In this document: positions 1 through 13,539 of the stretch, piece after piece
How positions within the stretch are numbered: the first letter of the stretch is position 1
How the letters are laid out: each line of letters starts with the position of its first letter
Assembly: GCF_030052815.1 (NCBI RefSeq)
Contig: NC_079500.1
Coordinates: 8,318,455-8,382,454, forward strand
Direction: 5' to 3'
DNA: 64,000 bases
Source: Hevea brasiliensis
Taxonomy: Eukaryota > Streptophyta > Magnoliopsida > Malpighiales > Euphorbiaceae
Translations under genes and position numbers: made by a program
The notes under the pieces: generated by a model
Database searches by the model: none
Seen by the model: the letters and a program-made list of their open reading frames with translations, nothing else
Told to the model about the DNA's origin: nothing

Positions 1-330
1 AGAAAAAATCCATTTTCTCTCTCCTCGATTTGTGCAAATCCGACGACCATAGGAGCTACCATGGGCTGAAGGGCATCGATCTAGACTGGTTGGGTGGCCG
101 AAGGATGGCCGTAACGCCAAAAAGGGCCTTGAAAATTCGATTCTCTTTCTCTCTCTCGATTCTCACCGGTGAGTCCGCCTTCATCGTCCGACCTTGGCCG
201 CCATCATCGCCAGTGACGAGCCGTCAAAGTCTCGCCATCACCATTGGTGGGCTACTAAAAATGGAGAAGAGAGGTGGGAGGAAGTGAACGGAGAGATGAG
301 AAGGATGGGGGAGGGGGTGTAGGGGGCATC
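1..330. repeat. GC-richer repeat remnant (copy A of 38862-39240)
   Basis: This is a GC-richer patch with CT-rich runs, ending in a G-rich run. It is the same sequence that in copy B continues leftward to the Copia insertion site at 38254. Short open frames here do not look like a protein I know. It looks like part of an old retroelement LTR or untranslated region. Confidence 0.45.
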
Positions 331-2309
331 TTTTTCTCTTTTTTTAACTTTTAATTACTTACTAAATCCCTAAAGTTTTGTAAGTTTTTCAATTAAGTCC
401 AAACATGTTTTTCAATAGAAATCAACATTGCATTAATTAATTAAAATTAGATTTTTAAGTCAGATACAACAACAATAAATAATAATAATAATAATTAAAT
501 TAAATAACAATTTAGTCAAATCTTAGAACCAAGATTGACAATAATGAAATAATATATTTTGATAATTGATTTGATATTAATTTTTAAAACTAATCATTTC
601 AATTAAATTAGACTATTAAATAATTTATAAAATTTGTTTAAAAATAACATTAAAAATGTATAAGTGAAAGTTTTACAAAAATTATAAATTAGCTAGATAA
701 TATTAAAATAAGATTAAAATACTATATAAAAATATAAAATTTATGTTTTAAAAATTCAGGTTATTACATGTCAAATCTTTGATCAATAAAATTTGTAGAC
801 AAACGGAAGAAGCATTAATTGCTCCAAATTTTCTTTAAAAAAATTTCGACTCAACGATTGTGAAGAATGAAGATAATATTCCTTTTTGAACATAATCACG
901 CTGTAATTTTTGTCAAAGAGAACTTTTATTTCGAAAAGAATTTATTTCATCTATTTTAATTCTGTGAAGGATAAATTCCTAAAACTAAAAGGATATTGAT
1001 TGCGTGTTACATATATCAATATTAAAAAATAAAATAAAATAAAATGAGTGGGCTCCATCCATGTTGAAGAATTTGGTGAGTGGGGTCAATTATGAACCCT
1101 TTATCCCCAAAACTTGCGCTCAATTGAAGGATTGAATTTTCAATACATATATGATTTTTTTTTAAAATATTTGAGAGGGGGTTGAACATTGCTCTGCCCT
1201 TTGGTGGTGGCAATAGTATTGAAGGAGATGATGCTGGAATTTTAGAGAGGAAGATGATATTTTTTATTTTGATATGAGAGAATTTACTCTATTTTAGTAC
1301 TCTTTTGGTATTTTTTATAGGGTGGTATTTTTTATAGGGGATTAGGAGAATAGAGACTCTAACTTAGCACTCATAGTGAGTGATGTGTCTGTAGTTATTG
1401 GACTAAGCCACATTAGATAGGGATGGGCACTCATTAGTTTTAATCAAAATCAAACCGAACCAATTTAATTTAGTTTTTCGGCTTGTTTTTTTGAATAATT
1501 GGTTCTATTTCGGTTTTGATTTAAAAAAAATTAAATTCTTTTATTTGAGTTGTTTAGTTCAGATTTGTGCAAGGATTTGATTTGTTGGGATTTGTTATTT
1601 ACTTCTTTAAGATTTTGTACTGTTGATCTGAGATTGTAAGATTGTAGAATGTTTATTTTGTTTAGTGTTGATCTGTTATGTTGATTTTTGAGTAATCGAC
1701 AAATTGCATCAAACCTATTATTTCATTCAATTCAATTTAGTTGATTCTATTAAATTGGTTTGATTCTCAAAAATACATTTCACTCTTTTGATTTTCTAGT
1801 TTAGTTTGATTCGAAATTGAATCGACCAAACACACAGGCAATATAATTATATATGGATAAAAGTATAAAAAAAATTACGTTGTAAACAAGGCTAGTTTTA
1901 AATAGTGTCTCATAATTTTTATTTTAATCAATTAATATTTTGTGATTAAGTTCGTTAATAGAAAAGATTAAATATATTAACACCGTAATGTATAGATTTT
2001 TGGTCTTTTTAAAATATTTGTCATTTTTTGTATATAAAAGATTTAATAAATTGTAAAATAAAATAAAAAAAATCACCATAAATTCCTCCCCCCCCCCCCC
2101 CCCTCCCCTTCTCTCTCTTTCTCCCTCTTTATATATATATATATATATATATAAACAAAATTGATGTAATTACATCATATAGGTATTTCAAAATTATATT
2201 GATTGCATTTTATTCATATTTAGTTATTTATTATTTTATTTTTTATGTTTTATTCATATTTAGTTATTTATTATTTTATTTTTTTATGTTTTTAGTTATC
2301 TTTCAGATT
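331..2309. other. AT-rich intergenic DNA, no gene seen
   Basis: No coding signal is visible. The stretch contains a Tyr/Phe-poor AT-rich tract, a degenerate block near 1440-1830 rich in ttcggtttggttt-type motifs of the kind scattered in plant genomes, a poly-C/CT/AT compound microsatellite near 2086-2152 and a roughly 46-bp tandem duplication near 2206-2290. The same DNA is at 39250-41200 in copy B. Confidence 0.6.
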
Positions 2310-3640
2310 TGCTTAAATTGGGTATGATCCCATGCTTTTAGACTTTATTAGGTATACTTTGATAGTCTGGGAAGGAATGAAAGGGAGTTGGAGCATTAAA
2401 ATGCAGTTTTGAAATTCATTGAAGATTACACTGAGTGTGTAATAAATTACACAACCCGTATAAATCAGTTCTTAAAGATTCTAAGTTACATGGTCCGTGT
2501 AACTAGACTTATGTAATTTCCCTTGCCCCTTGTAATCCTCTGTATAGAAGAAACTTTGAAAATTTAAGGGACATGAAGTTGCACAAGGCAAACCTTTGTT
2601 AACTAAAACAATTACATGGGTTATGTAGTGACTCAGAGTCAGAATTTTAGACCTGACTTCTAACATTTTCTTTCCTTTTCTGGAAGTTTTTTAAAGCTTT
2701 TAAGACTTTGAAATAAGGGTTTTTTTTTATTAGATATAAATACATGGAGTCAAAGTTTCATTGGGGGATCAACCATCTTAGGTTCCAAGAGATTCATATG
2801 GGAGATCAAACTTGAGAAGATTCACTTTTTTTGCACGAGGGGAGATTCAAGTTGATGTTCGACACGATCAAGGCTACAAATCTCTTCTGGGTTCTTTAAT
2901 TCTATTTCTTCTTATGTCTTGTTTTTTTTTTTTTTTTTTTTGATGAACTTGGTTGTTAATTTCAACTATGAATAATTAGTTTTCTTCATTTTAGGGTTAG
3001 GGATGTAGCTATTTAACTCTAACTATGATTTTAATTTAATTTTACTTAAAAAATAGATTGATATTTGTTTTTGACAAAATTTTGGTGTGCTAATACTTGC
3101 ATTATGTTTGAATTCCATAATTGTATGATTTTAGATATTGAATGAAAGATCGGAAGATGATTTTGATATTGGATCTCTAGAATATGAACTTAGAAATTTA
3201 TGACTTAAAGATAAGTTTAAATCTTTCGAGGACAAACTGAATCAAAGAACCTTATAGGTTTCAGTTAACTTGATACCATGAAAATTGGTATGATTTTAAT
3301 TCTAACACGTCTTTTGTGAATTAAGGGAAGACATTAGATATTTTAGGATATTTAAGTTAAATCTTAGGTCATAGTGAGTTAATATAGTGAAACCCTACTC
3401 CTAGAATCTTTTATCTATTAGTTTTTACTTTTGTTTAATTATTATTATTTGATAAATTAGATTTTAATAATTGCTTTTAAATTTAGTCTTGGCTCAATTT
3501 TAATTACCTAAATAATTAAAATCACTATAGTTTGGTAATCAATATGATTCTTGTGAGAACGATACTCTACTGATCACTTTATTACTTGTTAATGATTTAT
3601 ATACTTACGGGATTTTATACAATAAAAATCTACACTAAAA
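2310..3640 (+). repeat. Ty3-type LTR-like block (copy A)
   Basis: The block has short inverted motifs around acacgggt/gtgtaa, a TATA-like sequence (agatataaataca) near 2734, then a transcribed-leader-like segment. It ends near a stretch (gagaacgatactcta) that I associate with Athila/Tat-type plant Ty3 elements. No protein domain is present. Family placement is by recall and is weak. A near-identical copy is at 41202-42531. Confidence 0.4.
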
Positions 3641-6126
3641 AAATGAACAAAAAAATCTGGCATACGCTTTCCCAATTTCACTGTAATTCTCAATAATTAT
3701 ATATTAGCCTATTTATAAACAATTTTGAATTTTGCCATTGAATGTTATTGTGCATGTCTTGTAATGCAAGAGATTCTTAATGGTTCATGTCCTTTAAAAT
3801 TTCTAAAGTGCATAAAATAAAATTTTTTTTATGAGAAAAAAAAAATATATGCAAACCTTGTATAATTATATCAATTAGTTTTAACACTTTGGCACTCGGT
3901 GGATAACACATAGATTATTTTAAGAAGACTTGGCTGTAGTTTTGGGAAATAGGTAAAACTACATAGTATTATGTTGTTATTATTTTATGATAAAAATTTG
4001 AATTTAAAACTATTTTGGCATTCTAATTAAACAGTCATAGTATAGTAAAGGATATAAATACTAATAGTAATAAAAAAAATATTAGGATAAATTTATTTTA
4101 ATTGCTCAAGCAAATCTACACAATATTTTTGTAAGAAAATTAAAACCATAATATATGAAAATAGGATAAAAAATAAAGACAAATGGAAATACCATAAGAT
4201 TAAATAAAGATAAATTTAATTTAATTGATTTAATATAATTATTAATCATTAAGAAAAATTAAAAGAAATAATATATATATATATATTTATATATACTAAA
4301 GTGTTGGTAAAACTTATATTCCGTAAATAAAGTCCAAGTTATTTGATTTGAATAAAAAAAAGGCTCATTTTTGACTAAATACATGGCTTAAATCAACTTA
4401 ATATTTCATTAAACCCTTTAAGTTAATCCTATTTTATATGGGAAGGAGAATTTGTGAATTGATATTTATTACTTTGTAAATATTAATTAATATTAATAGT
4501 ATAAATTAAAATTTTTTAACTATCTTTGAGTAACATATTATTAAAAATTTCATTGTAAATAATATGCTTTCTTAATAATTCAATAATTTTTTTAAATAAC
4601 ATATACAATTGTTTATAAAATTTAAATATGAATTATATATTTAAAATATAAATCATATAAATTTTAAATGATTTGACCAATTACATGACTAAATAAATAT
4701 TTATTGAGGAATACATATTAACTACAGGCCAAAAAAAATAATTTTAATTTTAATAAAATTCTCAATCTAAAACTATAAAGTTTTAAATCTATTAAAATCA
4801 ACTTTTTATGCTCATATAAAATTTTTTATTGTATGAATTAAAAATTTTAAATATAGTCATTAACCAAAAAAATTCTCATAAAAAAATGAATTTTGAATGT
4901 CATTAGAATTTATTTATTTATATGAATAAAAATTAATTTAATTGATTTAATATAATTATTAATCATTAAGAAAATTAAAAGAAATAATATATATATATAT
5001 ATATAAATTAATTTATAAATTAAAAAAATATTTTAAATCAAAAGTTAAATATAAATAGCCACTATATTTATAAATATTAATATAATATAATTTTAAATAT
5101 CCAGTTATTTCAAATATTTATTCATCCAATAAAACTTTCAAAGAAGGATTAAAATTAAGGGTCCATATTTAACAAAATGTAGTATGTTCAACCAAATGAT
5201 ATAATAACATAGTTTAGAGTTTGGAGTTTGGAGTTCGACCTCAATGTGGTAAACTCGAAATTATACAACTTAAAACCAACAATCTAATATAAATTTAGAT
5301 TTCAAATCCCCTATCAAGTGCAAACCCAATAGTTACGTATTTGACATTTTTTTATACTTGCATCAAATATCATTTCCAGAAACTGTTGTTTGAGACTTGA
5401 AAGAGAAACTGGATTAGAACAACATTATACACAAGAGGATTTGTGAATTTTGGTTTGGTTGCTTGTCATTTTGTGAATTAATGTCATTCTTGTAACAAAT
5501 ATAAATTGAGCAATTGTTATAAATATAAATTAAATTGTTATAGATTACATGATTAAAAAATATGTGCACCTGAAAATACGTTTATATCTATGATTTTCTA
5601 TGAATAATCAAGAACGGTATCAAAAGGGTAGGTTCACAACTCCCAATATCTACAACATTCAAATTCTAACTGAATATTAAATGGGGTCATAAAAAATATA
5701 TATATACAACTGAGAGTTGGAGTCTCTTCCTTAGTGGGTTTATGGACAGCCTGACCCATTATAAGTTTACCCAATCACATGACTCAATCCATTTAGGTAT
5801 TGCAAATTACTAAAACTTATTATTTGATATCATCATTTAATCCTAGCATTGTTAATCCATATCTAGATACAAATAAATAATCCAACAATCTCTCACCTGG
5901 ATCGCAGTAATCAATTTATTAAACTAAAAGAACATATTAATAAAATACAAAATAATATCTAATAACAAGTAAGCAATTTAACCTATAAAATTCAGTTAAT
6001 GAAATGGCAAACAAAATAACATTAAATCCGATAGGGAAAACAATATTATATATATGTGCCAACAAAATCTCAAAAATAAAAATTGAATTTAAATGGAATA
6101 TGTGACAAGATATGTTCAAATTTCAG
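3641..6126. repeat. AT-rich dispersed repeat block (copy A)
   Basis: No gene was found. Two related segments near 4200-4300 and 4925-5010 share a core motif ttaatttaattgatttaat, each followed by an AT microsatellite. The stretch 4990-5880 belongs to a dispersed family with other members at about 43900-44795 and 62220-63145. It ends just before the first recognisable methyltransferase exon. Confidence 0.7.
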
Positions 6127-9100
6127 GTCTCATCTTGCCCCTGGAAGAGAGTATTGATAAAGAAAAAGGAGTAAGATGTAATGGTTTTGGAAGGATTGAA
6201 TCATGGGTAATTTCTGGTTATGAAGAAGGATCACCTGTTATTTGGGTCTCAACTGATTAGCATATTATGATTGTATTAAACCTTCTTATAAATACAGAGA
6301 TTCTACAATCTTTTCTTGAAAAGGCCCTATGCATGCGTGGAGGTGTACAGGAAGTTATCATGACATATGGTGGAAATTCCAATATAGGTGTTGATGAACT
6401 GATTGCAGGTGTTGTACGTGCAATGAGTACTAGTAAGAATTTTCCTCAAGGCATGTCCATCAAGGACTTTTTTTATTTCGTAGGTGAATTTATTCATAAT
6501 CAACTTATTGGTTTGGATGCAACAGCAAAGAAAAATGATAAGATGTTTACAGGTTTGCCTGTGCTTGTGGCCCTTAGGGAAGAAAAGAAGAAATTTGAGA
6601 GTTTCTTGACTTCAGAAGCCGCAACCTCCGGTATAGTGGGGAATACAAGTCTAAAAGTTGTTGAAGAGTCAGCTGATCAGTCTACTTCAACCACTTGTGG
6701 ACTGAAGAAGATGAGGATATGAAATTGGCCAGGTTGCTACAAGAAGAGGAGAACTGGCTGTCAATGAAGCAAAATAATCGACAATCTTCAGTTCCTCCAT
6801 CAAAATTCTATATCAAGATCAATGAGAATGAAATTGCAAATGACTATCCTCTTCATACATACTACAAGACCTCTGTTGAAGAAATTGATGAGTTTCTTGC
6901 CATTTGCAATGATGGCAGTAATGAACTTCCTGAAAACATGCTTCATAATTGGACACTTTACAACTCTGATGCTTGATTAATTTCTTTGGAGCTCCTTCCT
7001 ATGGGGTGTGCTGATATCAATATGATGATATTTGGGTCAGGTAATGTTATTCAGGATGGATGGAAGGAATTTGTCTCGATGATAGTTCTAACCAGTCTTC
7101 ATCAGCTTGTGTTGAAGTAGAAAAAATGGAATTGACTTCCAATATATTTAAGTGATTAAGGAATGGAAGATTGAATTTGGATCATCAATTATTTGATATC
7201 AATTCGAACAGATTTGTCCTGGTTTGTACATGTAGGCTTATGTTAACTTGTTAGTATGATGGTACTATTAGTGTTATATTTTTCCTTTCAGTCTCATTAA
7301 TTGAAGTTTTATTTTCCCTGCAATTGATTCATCAGGTTTCAATGAATTTCACCTGCTTTTATTTGTGTTAGTTTCTTAAATTTGACAAATCTCACCCGGT
7401 TTTTAAAGCTGGCAATTTCTGTGTAAATTAGTTATTGAGAAGCTAATGCAATTGTTTGCCATGAGCCATCTGTAGAAAACAATAAATTTAAAAATGAGCT
7501 AGATAGACAAAATCACCAATAGAATAGTTATCGGGAAGCTAATGCAATTTCATGGCTCATTTCTGCTTCTCAAATATTATTTCTTATTCAAGATGATTGT
7601 ATTTATGTCCGAGACATCTGTAGAAAACAATAAATTTAAAAATCTTCAGTTTTTCAGTTTGTTGAAATATTGTGTACTTAACTAACTTTATTTATATTGT
7701 TTTTGTAACATAAGATCATTGCAGACCTGACCTGATATGAAAGTGTTTTGTAATTGATTTTTCAGGTATACTATAGTGAATATTTAATGACAGTTCCTAT
7801 TGTGGCAATACAAGGCAAGTGTGAAGTTAGGAAGAAGCATGATCTTCCACCTTTGGACAGCCCTGCCATCTTTGAGCATATAATCTTCTGTGAACACGTA
7901 TAAATGGAGATATCAACCAGGTGATTTTCTTTCCTTGTTGTGTGATATTTATGAAATCACCTTGTTATTAGTTCCAATGGTCATTTTTCTTGTACAATCT
8001 ACATTTGTCTGCTTGTGCGGTGGAAATTGTGTTCATTGAACCATGGTTTCCTCTTTTTTACCTGAATGACTATGATCATTTTTCTGCTGCCAGTTGCCCG
8101 TTCACATAAAGCTTAGCTCTTCAAAAGAAAGGATGATCGATGATTTTACGTATCAAAAGAAAAAGAGCAAGTTTAAAGAAGGGGAAAATGGTTTTAATAA
8201 TATTGACAAATTATCAAAAGCATTATCTAAAAATCGGCTGGCCACCCTAGATATCTTTGCTGTTTGCGGAGGCTTTTCTAAAGGTTTAGAGAGTGCAGGT
8301 ATCCATTTTCACAATTGCTCTACTCATGAGACGCCAAATTTAACTCATTTTTATTATGTTGTCCATAGCTAAACTCATCTATTCCTATTAAATACCTTTA
8401 GGAATGTCTGTGACAAAATGTGCAATTGAATATGAAGAACGTGCAGGGGAAGCATTTAAATCTAATCATCCAGAGGCATTGGTCTTCATTAATAACTGCA
8501 ACATGATCCTAAGGTGGACCCTTGCTTTCTAGTGAAGTGGATTTTAGTTATGGTGTTTTTCACCCCTTTGTTTTAGCAGATGTTTGGTTGTTGTAAATGA
8601 TTGCTGTACTGCACTGCGCTGCTATGTTACATATTTATATTTGGTTGGCTGGCATTGAATTTTCTGGGATATATTTTTATCCAGTTAGTGAAAATAACGT
8701 ATCTGTTTTTATGTTCTTTCTAAGCTTATACCAATGCCAATTTTTAATATTGGATTAATATGCAGGCTATCATGTCTGCTTTCTGTGGGGATGCAGATGA
8801 TTGTATGTGTATTCTCGAAGCTTCTGAGTTGGCAGCAAAACTTGATGAGAAGGAGATTAATAGTCTTCCCTGCCTGGGGAAGTTGAATTTATCTGTGGAG
8901 GGCCTTCTGCCATATGTGTGTAAAACTTCTTGCTTTACACGCAATATTTTTTGTTTCTTAGACAATTTTGAGTTATCTATCCATAGTTTACTACATATTA
9001 ACTTCTTTCTTTCTTCTTCTTTCCTTTTTTCCCTCTTGTACGTAAGCAAAAATATTTCTTTATATTTTTCATTTTCTTAATCTACAGTGGATTTTCTGGA

Positions 9101-9258
9101 ATGAATCGATTTAATCGTATGGCTCTTGGAGTAAGGGGTCCAGTGTGATGATAGATCTTAGCCTTCTTGTCTTTGTTGATTACTCGCCCTGCAAGTTCTT
9201 CCTTCCTTCATAAAATGTTAGAACTTTGTAATCATTTGGAACAAAGTGTGGCAAACAT
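6127..9258 (+). pseudogene. MET1-type DNA (cytosine-5) methyltransferase pseudogene, copy A, cut by the gap
   Basis: Plant MET1 enzymes maintain CG methylation after replication; this copy cannot. Visible exons, still with AG/GT borders: 6127 to about 7222 (end of the replication-foci targeting domain and start of the first BAH domain), 7766-7920 (end of the second BAH domain), 8094-8298 (linker and motif I), 8402-8513, 8766-8920 (up to the motif IV region) and 9088-9258 (motif VI exon, cut by the Ns). Lesions include an early TAG near 6257, frame changes in the first exon, loss of most of both BAH domains, TAA in the 7766 exon, FAVCGG for FAGCGG in motif I, and a scrambled PCQ motif near 8910. 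Introns are kept, so it is a genomic copy, not a retrocopy. Everything upstream of the targeting domain is absent. Confidence 0.85.
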
Positions 9259-9271
9259 NNNNNNNNNNNNN
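9259..9271. other. Assembly gap (13 N)
   Basis: Thirteen undetermined bases. Sequence left of the gap is the degraded end of duplication copy A. Sequence on the right does not continue the methyltransferase and does not match the bases after 48163, so the two flanks need not be true neighbours. Confidence 0.99.
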
Positions 9272-10071
9272 TGTATTTAGTAGAAGGTTAAAAATTAAGG
9301 GTTACATTTATCCTTATAAGTTTTAATATTTAATAAAGGTAATTATTAACCTAAGCTCCTCAAGGTTAACATTTAACCCCTCCAGAAGGCATAAATATTA
9401 ATGATATGAAAAGTTAATATAATCTCTTTAAAAATTTAAACAATATTAACGGAGGGTTAAAAGTTATAAAGGTAACAATTATCTCTTTGTTAACTTCTTA
9501 CCAAACACCCCCTCTTAAAATTTTGAATTAATTACGTGATTGCCACCCTTTAATCGCTATGTAGATTTTGTCAAAATTTACGAGCACGCCACTAATTTGT
9601 TGTTTCTTACTCGCACTTTAGCTCTTCTTTGATCATTTTACAGTAATGTCTCCTCTGCTTGTTGCCATTGGTCTTTCAATTACTTATTAAAATATTCGTT
9701 TTATTTGTGTGATTATGTATTATTTTATTTAATGACGTAATTTAATATTTATTTTTTTATATTTTATAAAATTTGTTAATGATTAATTTCTTAATTAATT
9801 ATGTGAAATGTAAGTTAAATATGCATTAAAATTATTTTTTAAATAATTATTAATTATTTTCATTTAAATATTATATATATATATCATATATAATATTTTT
9901 TGTAGTATGATTGTAATTAAAAAAAGACTGTACGGTTAAGATATATGTTCATGATAAAAAAATATATATATATTAGTAAGTATGCTCCAATATATTACCT
10001 TAAATATCATGTTAATATTCAAGAAATAATAATAAAAAAATTATAAAAAGTCATAATCACTGAAATTTTGA
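9272..10071. other. AT-rich DNA between gap and CACTA element
   Basis: No coding signal. It has AT-rich runs, short AT microsatellites near 9876 and 9962, and a roughly mirrored pair of gggtta/ggtaac-like segments near 9295 and 9465 that could be a small worn transposon. Confidence 0.5.
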
Positions 10072-11465
10072 CACTACAAGAAATTTAAAAAGTAGTTACA
10101 AAAATTACCGAACATAAAATTTCATTGCTAATTATCGACGATTTAACAACTTTTACCGATAAAAAAGGGAAGCCACAAGAATTAAAATTTAACCAATTTA
10201 TGCCGATAAAATTGACCGATTAACAATGAAACCTTTACCAACGACACAATTTTGTAGGTAAAGGTGACGCCAAATATTGGCGGCAAAGTTAGTGACAAAA
10301 TAGAAAACGTACCGACTAAAAAATTAATTTGTAATTATAGACCAACTTGTATTTTATCAGTAATATTAAAAAAAATTTTAAAAAAATTGTATTTGGTGCT
10401 AAAGTTAGTGACAACATAAAAAAATATACCGACGAAAAAATTTATTGATAATTACCGATTAACTCGTATTTGGTTGGTAATATTGAAAAGAAAATTAAAA
10501 AATTTTATCTACAAAAATTTTTTGTTGGTAATTACCAATGAATTTGTATTTGGTTGGTAGTATTAACAGAAAAAAAAAATAAATTTTTAAAATAAATTAC
10601 CTACGAAATGGTTACTAATTATCAACGAACTCATATTTGATTACTAAAATTAAGAAAAAAAAATTAAAAATCTTAAAAAATTTCACCTACAAAAATTTTT
10701 TATCAGTGATTACGGACGAACTGGTATTTGATTGGTAATATTAATAAGAAAGTAAAAAAAAAAAAATTTAAAATAAATTGCCTACAAAAATGATTCATGA
10801 GTAATTACCAACAAACTTATTTCATCAGTAAATCAGAAAAAATGTGAAATTCTCACATCTTCTTTTAATAGATTGGAGAAGAGTTGGCTTCCCCATAAAA
10901 GGGAAGTTACTCCCCAACTTATGCAATCGTGGCATAGCCACTATATGAGGCCTACTTTGAGCTGGTAGTTATTTTTTAAAATTCATTAATCTTAAAAATA
11001 AAAATTAATTTTAAATTAAATTAAAATGATTAATAGTTAATTTAAAATATAATATAACATTTTAAAAAGTAAAAAATAAATAAAATTAAAAATTTAAATT
11101 AAATTAGATTTAAATTAAATTAAATTAAAAATTAGAAAATTAAATTAAAAACATGGAAAAAAATTACCTATGCAAAGTTGTTATTGGTAATTATGTATTA
11201 CCAACGCAAAGTGTCGTCATAAATAGTCGGTAATTTAAACCTATGATCCCCCACAAAAATTATTTACAAAAAATCCTAATTTACCTACAAATAGTTCATC
11301 AGTAAATTTCGCAATAACATTTTTTTCATTGGTAAAAAAAACCTATGCTATAATTTTTGGACAAAAAAATTTTATCGGTAAGTATTCGGTAATTCTAATT
11401 ACCTATGAAATATAAGTATATTTGGCCACTATTTTTTGTTGCTATTTTTTTATTTTTTTGTATTG
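10072..11465. mobile_element. Non-autonomous CACTA (En/Spm-type) transposon
   Basis: The left end starts CACTACAAGAAA (10072-10083), the classic CACTA terminal repeat. The right end is TTTTTTGTATTG (11454-11465), its inverted partner with two mismatches. Flanking trinucleotides are TGA (left) and CGA (right), a worn 3-bp target duplication. Both subterminal regions carry many copies of short motifs such as accgac, accgat and ttggtaat in opposite orientations, as CACTA elements do. There is no transposase frame, so the 1.4-kb element must have depended on a helper. Confidence 0.75.
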
Positions 11466-11559
11466 CGATAAGTGAAAAGAGGGAGATTTTAAGAATCCCT
11501 ATATCTTGTATTCAAGAGAAGTGAGCAATGAATTTGATTTCGAGTATTAATAAATAATT

Positions 11560-11819
11560 TTTTAAATGAAAGATAATGATATAACGATATAATAGATGAT
11601 GATATAATTTTTTTAAGTAATTAATATGGCACATTACAATCTTTTAAGTTAATTAATATGAAGTATGACAATATTTTTGATAGCAGTGGATATAATTTTA
11701 TAATAGTAGTTGATATAATTTTATATCTAATAATAATTTTCAATAGCAGTTGATATAATTTTGTAATAATAGCTGATATAATTTTATATTTGATATTTTT
11801 TTTTATTGGTAGTTGGTAT
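11560..11819. repeat. Degenerate gatataatttt minisatellite, left part
   Basis: The unit gatataatttt, usually followed by gta/ata and a spacer such as agtagtt or agcagct, recurs with a period near 25-35 bp. The array stops abruptly at 11819, where an LTR-type sequence begins, and resumes after about 13540. Confidence 0.6.
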
Positions 11820-13340
11820 TGTCACGACCCAACTCTATATATGGGCTGGACTCATACTAAGACTTGAGTCAAGATAAAGCCCTCAAGCTCCTAATAAGCC
11901 TTATCGCTTTCAAACCCTTGACTAGACTCAATTTTGAAGTCAACAAGTAAAACAAATGATATAAAGAATTATAAAATAATTTGGGCTAATTCAACCTAAT
12001 AACTATAAGAAATCTACAACTAGGGAGTCCAAATTTCAACCCTAAAATCCAAGATGCAAATAATTTAATACTATTAATTTTCATTAATTAATATAATATA
12101 TTTATACACTTGTATCACAAGAGAGTTCTAATAATTAAACAAATAGATAAATAAATAAATAAACACAATAAAAACTACTAACTAAGAAGCATAACATAGG
12201 GTGTGACTTAAATTTTTACACCGGTTGTCACCTACCGCAACCCTCCTCTTTATCCGGCTTGGGACCGCTAAGCAAAACTATTTAAGCGGAGTTTAAGAAG
12301 CACAACATACAAAGAAAATGTAGGTTAGACCCAAAAATAAACTTACTCCTCTTGCAACCAGAGAAAAATATTTAAACAGTAAATGAGTATTTGACTCGTA
12401 AAGTTTAAATATTGATTATAAATGTAATTTCTATAACTACCTAAACTGTACAATCCTACTATGAAATGAACACCCATTATATATGATAGATAATTCATCC
12501 AATATTCGACGAGAAGATAATTTGAAACTATTCACGCACTAAAGATATCACGCCAATGAATAAATAGATAAAATTTTATAAACAACCCTCTATAAACCAT
12601 TAAATTCTAAATGCATTAATGATTTAAATTGAATCAATATGGGTAAAGAATAACAGCTTGATTATGTCGATAATGGAACTTTGATTCATTGATTTAGAGT
12701 CCTCATTAATGAATAGAATTCTAGGCTTTAATCGATATTCTCTTTTGAATTGAAGTCTCAATCAAAAGAAATGAAAATCAAAACCGCATATTAGTTCAAT
12801 TTTTATCCATTTTTTTATATATCCACTTCACACATAGCACTCTATATTATTTGGATACCAATGATGAGATTAATAATGAGTAAGTCGAGAATCCTCCTTA
12901 TTCGCTGTAAATCTCTAGGAATCAAATGATACCTCTTCAAAATTAGAGTCCTAATTTTATGGAGGACTTAAACAAAAATAATCAGAGTCAAAATTCAATT
13001 TAGAGTCATCCCATTTACTTTTATTCTTGGGTCCACTCTAAATAGTGAAACATTGAGCATTCCTATAGCAAACACCGAACCAATATCATAATTAAACTCC
13101 AATAAAATTATCGATATTAACTTATAAAGAGCACATTCTTCCCTACACGCATACAACCTCGAACCCCGAATCTCTATTTTTAGAAGCGGTAAAAATTATT
13201 TCGACTTTAATAATAAATTATTTTCTTTAATTTTTCCACAAAATAGAAGTGGTGACTCTCACTTTCCATTTCAGTGAGAATTGCCTAGCGATCAGTAAAA
13301 CTCTTTATACAATAGTACACTAAAGAAATTTAATTATTTT
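11820..13340 (+). mobile_element. Ty3-type LTR remnant, plus orientation
   Basis: It starts TGTCACGACCCAA, an LTR-like 5' end. A stretch near 12380-12480 matches the reverse complement of the LTR at 57562-59696 (around 59100-59200), so both belong to one divergent family. No protein-coding frame is present, so this is probably a solo LTR or fragment. The right boundary is uncertain. It interrupts the gatataatttt minisatellite. Confidence 0.55.
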
Positions 13341-13539
13341 TACATATAATATAATTCAATCTTAAACTAATTGAATTTATATTAACAACAACAACAATAA
13401 TAACAATAATAATAAGAATACATGTAAAATAATATTCATTTAAAAAAATATCGTTAGGAAAAATATTAATTTAACACAATGAATAGAATAGTAATAATTT
13501 AATAATTTAATTAAAAAATATTTTATTAAAAAGAATCAT

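Larger units (their letters stand above)
1..9258 (+). repeat. Large direct duplication, copy A (left part outside window)
   Basis: Base 1 aligns with base 38862 and the match runs to the gap at 9259, which corresponds to 48163. The centre, about 350-5200, is almost base-for-base identical to copy B. The first 300 bp and the last 500 bp differ by many one- and two-base indels. The offset drifts from 38861 to about 38930, so net small insertions sit in copy B. Content: a repeat remnant, an LTR-like block, AT-rich DNA and the 5' part of a MET1-type pseudogene. The left end of the duplication is not visible. It may be a real segmental duplication or a redundant allele contig placed beside a gap. 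Confidence 0.93.

Noticed and set aside
30..287. Open frame at the left edge
   Set aside because: Lies in a repeat remnant. Its copy in the 38.9-kb region has a different frame because of indels, so there is no coding constraint.
1022..1213. Small minus-strand frame repeated identically at 39923-40114
   Set aside because: Identity is explained by the large duplication. There is no recognisable domain and no promoter or splice context.
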